This document shows positions 47,401-58,000 of a DNA stretch of 64,000 bases, piece after piece. The position numbers and the translations under genes are program-made. The notes beneath the pieces were generated by a model that was not told the origin of the DNA, ran no database searches, and worked only from the letters and a program-made list of their open reading frames with translations. Position 1 is the first letter of the stretch, and each line of letters starts with the position of its first letter. The stretch comes from Actinostola sp. cb2023 (lineage: Eukaryota > Cnidaria > Anthozoa > Actiniaria > Actinostolidae). The DNA lies in the NCBI GenBank assembly GCA_033675265.1, contig JAUJYZ010000434.1:124001-188000 (forward strand), read 5' to 3'.

Positions 47401-48850
47401 ATTTAGAATGCAGTATTCAGTATCAACGTTTTTTGAAATAGCTGTATGCAAATAAAACATGCACATTATAAAAATTAAATTATTATTATTATTAAAAGGA
47501 TAGTGTGATATTGCTATTAGATTATCATTATTATTGTTATTATTATTATTATAAGTTATTAGATATGACAACTTGAAATATGATATCTTATCTTATTGAT
47601 TCAAGTTTCTCTTCTATTAACTGAAATCAGGCATATCTACAAAGTGCTATTGCATCAGCAGTGCTTAAATATGTTGCAAGACAAGCAAACTCAATTATAG
47701 ATGACACTACAGTACAAACATACACAAACAGCTATGGAACGAGATTTAATCCATATAAATACTGTATCAACTCAACAACATAATAAAACTAAGCTACAAT
47801 AGCATATTAATTGAACTGCACAAATAGAAATAATAGAATACGATTTATTCCTAAGCATACATAATTCTGCGAGAGAATCCAAAATGGCGGCATGTCATAA
47901 ATTGTCAAAAAAACTTACAAAATCCACTAGTTTTGGCCCTGGCCAACATCGATCTACAGTAGAAGGTGTTATATGTCCACTAGGAGTTATATGTCCACTG
48001 TCATATGGCATATATCTCTGTTAACAATGCTATAAACAGGCAAATAGCTAGCTACTGACCCAGGAAAATACCAGCACTTCCCAGAAACCTTAGCAGGTGA
48101 TCAAACGTACTACACAGGAAGCCCAAAATGAAAAGATCTTGGTGGGCGTGGTTGTGATCTCTCAAAATAAGACCAGGGAAAAATGTAATGCAAATTAAAA
48201 ATTAACAAATAATGTTTACCTCAGAAATGGATGACCGGAATACTGATTTTTAGTTGTGTCGTAAGCTGTTACTTTTTTGACTAGGGGATGGGAAGACGAC
48301 ACCAGTGGGACTAACTTGTACCTGACCCTCACCCCCATTTGAATCCACTGGGCAAATGCGTTTTTTTATTCGTTGCAAAAAAAATGGCTGTCGAGAGTAA
48401 ATTTGAAAAGAACGGATTCAATAATTAGAGTCAATCCCTCCTGTGAAAAATGGAAAATTAGATGAATGAGCTAGCACATTGGTAAACCGGTGATGAAGGT
48501 GGCCCGCGAGGTCAGCGCCATGACTGAAAACTTCCCCCTATTACTTACAGACCAGTCAGAATGGTTGGCAAAACCTCCATCATTTGAACATTGTAAATAT
48601 TCGTGAAATCACTCTGTAGTCTCCAAAAGTTAGAGACCCCATGTTGTGGTAAATGTATATATTTATTCGAAATGAGGAATGTACTAATTGATATGATTCG
48701 GTTAGTGACTGGCCCTCAACAGTACCCCCACCATAAACAACAAGACATGGGTCGAAAAACTAACCAATCACAAGCCTTTCCTTGGACATGTGGCAAGAAT
48801 TATGAAACCTGATTGGTTTAAATTGACACGTGATACCTACCGCTCTCCAT
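41491..48850 (-). CDS. UBAC2: UBAC2, rhomboid-like ER membrane protein with C-terminal UBA, nine exons
   Basis: Exons (minus): 48850..48841, 47011..46878, 46098..45979, 45679..45576, 44852..44732, 44491..44444, 43486..43253, 42513..42328, 41601..41491. All splice at GT-AG and the phases close, giving 1068 nt or 355 residues (human 344). Landmarks: NAPVSKALLLL near the N-terminus, RIFERRYGSRKYA, LPSGF joined across an intron to YGVVFAGLVQYFF, and MGATLEIQEQQQMEL. The C-terminal UBA runs from SEEQVQTLVDMGFSRQDVL to ATSVLLSHS. Several hydrophobic helices form the rhomboid-like domain; the MGF loop of the UBA binds ubiquitin in the family. Human UBAC2 retains UBXD8 at the ER and works with gp78. 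The 10-bp first exon (MES plus one base) fits by phase and Met context but is the least certain part. The acceptor at 44852 was preferred over 44860 because only it keeps frame and alignment. Confidence 0.9.
42569..42774. mobile_element. Second copy of the TAGAGTCG MITE, right end truncated
   Basis: It matches 11923-12132 in the same orientation (CATCGCGCCATCATCATG, TATCCAAGCATTCTGATTGG, TTCCATGCCGTAGG). The last ACGACTCTA is missing. It lies in a UBAC2 intron. Confidence 0.85.
43034..43176. mobile_element. MITE copy 1, GAAGGGCTCTCTGCAAGAAC family
   Basis: About 143 bp and fully palindromic in outline: AATGAAGGGCTCTCTGCAAG at the left, CTTGAAGGGAGCCCTTCAAT at the right. The centre is CTCCTTTGAAATTCAAAGAA. 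It lies in a UBAC2 intron. Confidence 0.85.
43556..44368. repeat. Intronic minisatellite, CACCATCATGACCACTGCCA type
   Basis: Units of about 36-42 bp combining ATCACCATCATGACCACTGC with CACCTGCCATCACCAACTGT. Unit length varies through presence or absence of CACCTG. It lies between UBAC2 exons 43486 and 44444. Confidence 0.95.
44899..45456. mobile_element. TIR element carrying telomere-like and tRNA-like segments
   Basis: The ends are inverted copies (ATGTTGTGGTTCAAAATGAT, then repeated GGTTCAATTT/AAATTGAACC). Inside are two 55-bp copies containing GGGGTTAGGTTTAGGGTTAG (44990-45090), a tRNA-like stretch (45140-45210), a GACAGACAGA tract and a GGGAGG run. It sits in a UBAC2 intron. Confidence 0.65.
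45140..45212 (+). pseudogene. tRNA-like segment (A box, B box, Ala-type AGC anticodon loop); tRNA remnant or SINE head
   Basis: TGGTCAAGTGG resembles a polymerase III A box and GGTTCAAGTCC a B box. Between them TTGGC-ATAGCAA-GCCAA forms an anticodon stem-loop with U33 and AGC. The acceptor stem does not pair and the T stem is partly mismatched, so this is not a functional tRNA. A tRNA-derived SINE is possible. Confidence 0.4.
45737..45870. repeat. Purine microsatellite (GGAAGGAAGAAAGGAAGGGAAAAA)n
   Basis: A purine-only tandem array upstream of UBAC2 exon 45679 in minus-strand order. Open frames on both strands are compositional. Confidence 0.9.
46318..46692. repeat. Purine minisatellite (GAGGGAGAAGGGGAAA)n and GAGCCTGGGGGAAAGAGG
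   Basis: About 16-bp purine units change to an 18-bp variant with AGCCTG near 46600. Intronic in UBAC2. Long frames here are artefacts. Confidence 0.95.
47140..47466. mobile_element. Foldback element in UBAC2 intron 1, about 98-bp arms
   Basis: Arms 47140-47237 and 47363-47466 are inverted copies (GCATACAGCTATTTCAAAAA, GAATACTGCAT, CATTCCAAGACC). The spacer is AT-rich with a (TTA)n near 47330. Confidence 0.8.
47467..48840 (-). other. UBAC2 intron 1, remainder
   Basis: AT-rich with (ATT)n runs at 47480-47550. A short stretch at 47945-48010 repeats TATATGTCCACTAGGAGTTA-like units. No further gene was recognised. Confidence 0.5.
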
Positions 48851-49028
48851 GGCACGCGAAAGGCGTTCTTGTAAAGTGAATTTCTGTTTGCGGGAGAATA
48901 ACTTCACCTTTTACCTTGTTTTCCTTCGCTGCACGGCTAATAATATTGCTCATAGGTGGTCTATGGGGATCGTAGATTAGCCTTATGAATGTATATGTCT
49001 GATTTCTGACCAAGGACAGCTCTGAACA
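48851..49028. promoter_or_regulatory. Bidirectional promoter between UBAC2 (-) and DLG (+)
   Basis: Only 178 bp separate the proposed UBAC2 ATG (48850) from the DLG ATG (49029). Both 5'-untranslated regions and both core promoters must therefore lie in this stretch or within first exons/introns. No convincing TATA box is visible. Confidence 0.5.
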
Positions 49029-52000
49029 ATGCCTGTTCACAGAGAAGGTAACTCGACGGACGTGTGATGTGAGATCTGACTTCGCTTACGAACTATTCCA
49101 TCTCGTCTCTAAACTATGCACTTTTAATGCTGTGATTTGCTTTCAGACGCTGACCGAGCTCTTGAATTGCTAGAGAAGTACCACGAGAAATTAACGAAGC
49201 CACAAGACAAGGCTCTTCGAGGGGCTATCGAGCGAGTCATTAGGATATTTCAAAGTCGTCTATTCCTTGCTTTGTTAGGTAACGTAGAACTCCAAGTAAA
49301 GTAATGAAACGATTGATTTTGTTCATAAGTCTTTCTGATCTACTGTTTAAGTATTCTCATTACAAAGCCTCTCGAGTTTCTATAGTTATTAATCGTTGCA
49401 ATTCCTGTATAAAGTGTAAGGTTTGACTTCTCGGAGTGCTTTGCCTTAATACGTTGGACCAAACTTCTTGCATTTGAAATTTAAAATTCCAACTTCTCTG
49501 CTCGAACAATCATAACTCAAATCCTCAATTTGTGGTTTAATTGAACAGATATCCAAGAGTTCTACGAGGCTACGTTATTGGATGGTAGTAAATCCCAGGA
49601 TCAAAAAGCGGACGAAACTTTGCAAGTCGCACAAAAGTGGGAACATCAAGCCATCGATTCAGAACAAGCTGTTACCGATCACTCCAAGGTGAGACTTTAC
49701 CTCCATGTAATATTGATATTTTACAACGGGACGAAATCCTTGACAAACCTGAATTACTGCAAGGGTTTAGTGTAAGAGTTTTTTTTGTTATTTTGGGTGT
49801 CATGGCTCATTAATTTGATTCATGGCTCGACGAGTATGTAGTACCCATAGGAGTAATCATATCGTCCTGGGGATTGTATCTGATCGTTATATCCTATCAA
49901 TATACATGTAATATTCCTAGGCAACTACGGACCAGAGTTAACTATTTATTAGTTTACTGAATATATGAAATGAGTCAAGTCGATACGACTTGCTTTGTTG
50001 ACACTGTAATGTCAATCTGTTTGAGTACAATCGTGCTCCCTTCACAGAAAGAAGACCCCAGTTGGCTTTAAGTTAACTCAAGTTTTAGCACTTCTACTAA
50101 GCTTGTTTTCCAATAATTATGTCCATCCCACTCGAAACGTTTCTTCTCATAGTCATTTCGTGTGTTATTGCTTTGAAGGCGGGACTTAGATGTCAAGGAG
50201 CTTTAAGGAATTCAACTAATACCAAGGATATAATTTTATGCAAGCTTTAGAGGGTCATAGCATATTATCTATACCAACAGAATGCCTTAGTTAATGAGGA
50301 TTAAAAAGTGAACCTTTGGGCAGCAATGACCCTTGGAATTAGTTTTGATTACGAGGGTATTTCCTTTTACAATGTTTATACACAACTTATTATTATTCTA
50401 TGTTTTAGAAGTAGGATTTTGTACCAGCAACACCTTGGCATTAAAGTACTAGGAACATTACTGGTAGTCAAATTTGGGACATGAGGTGCTAAGCCATTGG
50501 CAGCTTTACTGGGGAAATTTTGAGATCTCTTTCGGATCTAACTGCTACAATATGAAATATACAGTATCATAGGAAATATATCATAGAAAAAAGTATCATA
50601 GGAAAATGTTGTGTTTTCCTTACCCGACGGTAACTAGTTCAGTAACATCTAGTTTTCAAGGAAAATCATTCCTTATTTTTGATGCTTTTGCATTACCATA
50701 TTTTGGTAACGTTAGAAGATAACAATTTTGGCCCATTTTGTTCAAAGAGTAAATTGCAGTTATCCAAGGAATGAATACAAAGGCATTAGCAGATTAGGTC
50801 TTATCTTACAGAAAGTCCAATCCTTAAACAACTGAGATCTATATTTTTATATTGGAATCATATCAGCTGATGTGAACAGCATGTTTGCCTCTTTTCAGCT
50901 AAGAACAAATAAAGGCTCTCACCAGTCTGAGTGGATTGATAATATAGGAGCAAACAAAACTGCTGAAATGCGTCTAGAATGCCAAAGTTAACTTACAGGA
51001 TGTCTATATTGATGTAATTCTTGCAGATCAGTATTATTCTCATTAGGCAATTGACACCTGCTAATTTCATACCTATGTACAATTGTATTACTTGTTCAAG
51101 AAATTCCATATTCATTCTATATCATCATCTAACTGAATAGTTTAAATTGCAGAGCGTACCTATAAGCTGTTGTTTATATAGACAATGGATTGAAAATTAC
51201 ATTAAGGCTGAAAACGAAAGTAGTGAGTTGGATGTGACAATGACTAAAACATTTGGCAGCCGTCCATCTTTTGTTTTGCCTGAACCTTCTGTAATGTTCA
51301 CTTACAAATGATAAAATAGTGACACCAACATGTAAATCATGCAGACATCTCTCTTAGTCCCTTCGCTGTATGAGAGGCTTTTTTTTTTTTTGTTTTTTTG
51401 TTAAAGGCTTGATTATAATGAATTTTCAACTTAACATCCTGTACCACCAACAGGTTGCCACACCTCCGCAGGATGAACGGCCTCCCCCAGTGGTGTTAGC
51501 AAGTGAATCAGAGAGGTATCCAATAGCCGCAACCAATCAATTACAGGTATGAGCTTTTTCACTTTTACTTTCCAATCAGATAACATATTATCATACTGGA
51601 CCATATGCCCTGGTTGTAGACACTACAGTAAACTCTTGCCTTCCGTTGCGGCCACCTTGTCATTATGGACAAGAGACAGATCATTGCCCAATCTGCTAAA
51701 ATCACCAAGAGTTTATTGAGTATTACTCCCACAATCGAAGGACTCCCTGCATGAACAGAGTAAGTGATTTGTGATCAAAACCCAAATTCTCCTTTGAAAA
51801 CCAAAGAATCTCAAGGAGAAATTAGATTTTGATCAGAGATCACTTACGCTGTTCTTGCAGGGAGCCCTTCAATTATTACAGCCCCTAGGGTGTCTAATAT
51901 AACAAGAGTCAATGGTATCTATTGGATAAACCCTTGTCAAGTGGATACATTTAATGGATAAGGATTTATTCAACAGATAGCATTATTTGTCCTGTGAACT

Positions 52001-55000
52001 ACAGAAGTCTGGATTCAATATTTCTTTTGTTGATTATAAATATTTCTAATATTTCACTGTGTTTCATTTGTGGTAAAGCGAGTATATTGAAAAGAAGTAA
52101 ATGTACAGATGGATATTAACATCTTGTTTTCATGTTATCAGTTTGACCTTTATCATCCTGTACTTGTAGACCTCTTGCACTGATTCCTAATCTATTGACA
52201 AAATCAATTCTAAATTAAACTAGACGCTTTAATAAGCGTTCACTCGTGCCCTGGTGCAATTGAGCACTGGGATGCATTGTAGCATGAAAGAAGTATACTT
52301 TATATGGGCCTCCACCTTCCATTCGATGAGGGACTGAGCTGTGAAGAATGAAGAGATCAGGAACGAACTGAACTGACCGAGACACTGGCACGTTTTCATT
52401 CTCACCCCAAACAATTTTCTTTGAACCACTTTATAAAGGTATTTTTGGAAAAAGGACAATCCTGGCAAGGAAACTCAAGCCATTCAGAATTAGCTCGTTG
52501 ATTAGATAGGCCGGGAATATTCCGTCCCTCCAATTACGAGATGTGTAAAACCTGTCTAGCAAGAGTTGCTTTAGTGTTTATCATTCCCGTTCACAGTCAT
52601 ACTCGATTGCAGATTGTGCTTAGTCATCATAGCTGTATTCACGACTAAAAACATTTCTCAATGTTTAGATCTGAGATAACGATTATAGTCGGATCAAATC
52701 AGTGTTTGGTTACTTGTTGGGTGACTCGGTAGAACATACAGAATTTGGAATCGCCCCGCACTCGACAACATAATACCGCCGGGCCAGCTCAGAATTTGTA
52801 TAAACGACCAACATCGAGAAAACATACTTAGATTTGGAGAACTACATGTAGTGAAGCTAGATATCTTTGCGTGATTGATTCTGACAACTGACAACTGAAC
52901 TTGCCCCTGCTTGACCTCCGGTGCCTCCTGATTGGTTTGTGATTTGTAATCTCTCTTGTGGTGAGACTTCATGTCTCCACCTTCCATTTTATAACAACCA
53001 CACAAACAAACAAACAAAAAAGACGATCTCCAATCTGGGCAGGACTAAATAGTAATTCTTGGTTTTCACATGATGTCATCAAAAAGCTAAAATCCAAACT
53101 ATTCACCTCACAAAACTGTTTGTTGGATATGTTGTTTATATCGTTATAAGAAAATTATTACCAAAATAATTTTGTAATTTAGATGTTTGGTTTTCGTTTT
53201 ATTGCGAGTCAAATTCTGTCACGCAATACAGTCACGCATTTTCAAAAGCCATAGAAATAGGAAAATTCATTTGAAATAATACGATTTTAACTTTGTAGAT
53301 GATGGGTAACTTTATTTTGATGAATATAGCTATTGAAAAATTGAAGTATTTGCAATTAAACATGATTTTCAGTCATCGTGATTTGGCTGCCATGTTGGTG
53401 TCGCTCGATGCGACACCAACATACATTTTAACTAAATTATGAGCATAAGCGATCGCTCATATCTTCGTATCTAAAACTTCGATTGCTCATATCTTCGTAT
53501 CTAAAACTTCTTTTAACTAAAGCTTCGGCTGAGATATGTGGTTTTGGCTGCTCTTTCGGCCTATGAAGGTTTTGTTCTATATAAGTCCTGGGAAAATTTT
53601 CGATGATGTAGGTGTAAACCAAGAATATATATTTTTACAGTTTATTACTTAAAATTTATTGTTTTGTGCTACAGATTAGGAATTATGCCAGAAGTCTTTT
53701 AAATAAATCAACATGTAGGGGAAGTTCAATTATTGCTATAAATTTACCCATAAAATCCTTCTTTGTGTAAGCCGTAGAATGAAAATGAGCTCAAATGGAT
53801 CTAAGATAAAATATCTCTAACCCCATTGGGATTAGAAACCGATGACATCCAGAATTTATCCCCGATGTTCTACCAGCTGTGCTACAAGGCCAGACTGTTA
53901 CGTAAATGATTGATTTATTGAAGAAACTTTTACTGTAAATAATATCTACATGTGTAAAAGGTTTAAGCTATGATGTATTCCCATGAGAAAATGCCTAATG
54001 GACACAGCTATCAAAATAGCTGATATTAAAGTTACACTCCAAGTCAAGGCTATCAGGCCAATTCAAAAACTTGACCTGATAGGCTCGACTTGAAACCTTT
54101 GTTCAGAGTCATTGGAGTGTAACTTCAATATCAGCTATTAAACTGGACAACTTTATATTTTTACAATGAAAATTAGGGATATTAGCGATTGACGTTTCGT
54201 TGTCATCTTGACAACATCTTCAGGTTTAAATGAAGATGAAGAACCTGAAGATGTTTTCAAGATGACAACGAAACGTCGTTCGCTAATATCCCTAATTTTC
54301 ATTGTAAAATGTTATTCCCAACTTTATATTGACATATATATCATTGTTGGAAATCTTTTTTTTTTCCCCACGAATATAGTTTGGAAAACATAATGTTGAT
54401 TTTTACCGATCACTTCTATTGTTTCTAGTCTATTAGATACTAGTCATGATGGTATCAGCCAATAATACCAACATAATAAATGTAGATGTAAAATACTTAT
54501 ATCATAACTTTGACAAGGCTTTGCGTAGATACAGGAGGTAACCGTGATCAGTGCATTAAATACAGTCAACAGTGATGTTCAATTTACTTTCATACACTCA
54601 ATATTGATCAGTGGTTTATAGTAATGTATACCGGGTAATAACAATAAATCAATAACCTTATTTGCAGAGGGTAAAAACATGAAATAATAATAATTTATTG
54701 ATTTATATTGTGTTATTTACATATGCTGATCAACAGTGCATTACTTGATATATCTTATAAAAACCTACTTAAAAAACTTATCCAAAATGATTAACACTAA
54801 TAAACGTGTGGCCCTCTATGTAAAGTATGCTAAAAACTGTTCTAAATAAAGGACTAATATTTCTCACATTGAATACATCACACAAAATGGAAAAAGAAGC
54901 TTATGTTATATTACATATAATTACACTATTCTTTAAACTCATCACCAATAGATGAGCTTGGGGTCTTCACATTATGTTGACTGTCAAAATGCCGACTTGT

Positions 55001-58000
55001 GCCCTGCCCCAGACCCCTCTCAGTGATATAGATTGTACAGTGGACGACTTGTGGCCTGCCCCAGACCCCTCTCATTGATATAGATTGTACAGTGGATGAC
55101 TTGTGCCCTGTCCCAGACCCCTCTCAGTGATATAGATTGTACAGTGGACGACTTGTGCCCTGCCCCAGACCCCTCTCAGTGATATAGATTGTACAGTGGA
55201 CGACTTGTGCCCTGCCTCAGACCCCTCAGTGATATAGATTGTACAGTGGACGACTTGTGCCTGCCCTGCCCCAGACCCCTCTCAGTGATATAGATTGTAC
55301 AGTGGACGACTTGTGCCCTGACCTAGACCCCTCTCAGTGATATAGATTGTACAGTGGACGACTTGTGCCCTGCCCCAGACCCCTCTCAGTGATATAGATT
55401 GTACAGTGGGACGACTTGTGCCATGCCCCTAGACCCCTCTCAGTGATATAGATTGTACAGTGGACGACTTGTGCCCTGCCCCAGACCCCTCTCAGTGATA
55501 TAGATTGTACAGTGGACGACTTGTGCCCTGACCCAGACCCCTCTCAGTGATATAGATTGTACAGTGGATGACTTGTGCCATGACCTAGACCCCTCTCAGT
55601 GATATAGATTGTACAGTGGACGACTTGTGCCCTGCCTCAGACCCCCTCAGTGATATAGATTGTACAGTGGACGACTTGTGCCCTGCCCCAGACCCCCTCA
55701 GTGATATAGATTGTACAGTGGATGACTTGTGCCATGACCTAGACCCCTCTCAGTGATATAGATTGTACAGTGGACGACTTGTGCCCTGCCCCAGACCCCT
55801 CTCAGTGATATAGATTGTACAGTGGACGACTTGTGCCCTGCCCCAGACCCCTCTCAGTGATATAGATTGTACAGTGGACGACTTGTGCCCTGCCTCAGAC
55901 CCCTCAGTGATATAGATTGTACAGTGGACGACTTGTGCCCTGCCTCAGACCCCTCAGTGATATAGATTGTACAGTGGACGACTTGTGCCCTGCCTCAGAC
56001 CCCTCAGTGATATAGATTGTACAGTGGACGACTTGTGCCCTGCCCCAGACCCCTCTCAGTGATATAGATTGTACAGTGGACGACTTGTGCCCTGCCCCAG
56101 ACCCCTCAGTGATATAGATTGTACAGTGGAGTCGTGCGTCAGTGACACTTTGAGACTGTGATTGTCTTTTTGTGAATTCATATTTTGGAATAACATGGAA
56201 TGCACTTCACGTGAGAGTAATAATAATTATTGTTAAGAAGATCCATGTATGTACATTAAAGTCTTTCCTGGAAGTCGATGGATTTTCATTCAAAGATTAA
56301 TCACCATAGAAACAAAGTGTTTAATAAGCAAAGTATGCATTCCATCAGGGTTATAACTACTTGGGCTTAGGTTTTAAACCAATCTCTTGTTTGGATAAAA
56401 TGACTGACACTTTTAAAATGTCTTTGATGTGGATTGATGATCAGTTCTATATACCATAGTGATACAGTCATTTGCCAAAAATTCTGGCCGCTACGAAATA
56501 TCAATATATCAATATATCAGTTGCATTATGGGTAATTAAATAACCGAAAATTCCCCTTAAAGCGGGTTAACGCCAGCAAAGTTGGTCGAAATATTTAGTA
56601 TCATGTTTATTTTAGTCTTATGTTTGTTGTTTGTAAATTTTGCTTTATTTAATAAGTGAGGAAACCCAAATTAGTATTATTTAATTACCCATAATGCAAC
56701 CGATATATTGATATTTCGTAGCGGCCAGAATTTTTGCAAATGACTGTATATCTAATAAAGGTTAATACATAAATACCTTACACAAATAGAGATCGTGGAC
56801 GTTGACCTAAAGTAATAATAATATTACTTCCAGTCAACATCTTTGTTCTCGATTTTTTCAAGTCGCTACAATGTAAAAATATTGGAAGACAACAGTTGCT
56901 TTGACATCGGACAAATATCGCAGATCAACTTTGTGAACATCATTTCTTCTTCATCAGCATTGAAACAACATATTGTGTGGAGGAATTGAAAACATCTGTG
57001 AATAGTTCGCTTTCTCTAAAGACATTGTTTTATTGTTTTATGAGTGACACTTATCAAACTTCAGAACACACGCTATGAAAGTAATGTGAAATGCACTGCA
57101 AAATCTCATCACAGTCAACGAAGTAACTAAGCACATACATATATGAAGCCTAGACATGATTACAAGAGTTTAACAGGCTTTCAACCCATGACCACTCCAA
57201 TACCAATATGATAGCCTAGACATGATTCTCATTGACAAGAGTTTAACAGGTGAATAGCGCTATCCACCCATGTCTTATCCCACGGATAAAACTGAATACC
57301 AATAAAATGTTATACTTACCGGTGGATATTATGATGCCTCATTGACAGCAGGTCAATAGACAGTTCCATTATAATCTATTCGATACTTCCACATTACCCA
57401 CAATACACTTTGTTTGACCCCCCAAGTTTTGCATAAACTGTTGTATTTCAATATCTCTTGGGGAGACTGCATGGTCCCAAGAAAAATTGAAAACAATAGT
57501 TTATGCAAAATTTGGGGGGCAAACAAAGTATATTATGGGTGATGTGGAAGTGGAGAATGATAGTGATAGTGATAATAACAGGAATAAAATGAATAGACAA
57601 AAAATAAAATGAATGAAATATAACTTCAAGCTAAAAAAAAAATAAAAAAAAAAAAATAAAAAAATAAAAACACTTCAAGCTAAAAGCAATCTTTACTATT
57701 GACATGAACTCATATTGTAATAAGGAATGCATCAATATGTCATACGCAAGTTTCACTTCCCCTCAACGCTCAACGGCATGCTATACATTGTGTTTTGATC
57801 TTCATTCGAGCTTCTGTGTTTGTCATTTGTAGGTGCAGCAAAATGGCATGGAAGCTGATTAACCTGGAAATCTTGCAATTCTCAACTTTAATTACAATCA
57901 TAATACAATACAAAGGAACTATTAATCAATTGTAAAATTGCCAAAAAAATTCAATCTTCACTAAGAATTGTCACGTGACCCCAACCCCCTTAAATAAAGC

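Noticed and set aside
55011..56130. CRISPR-like look of a regular 52-bp repeat
   Set aside because: There are no unique spacers; the whole unit repeats. It is a eukaryotic intronic minisatellite.
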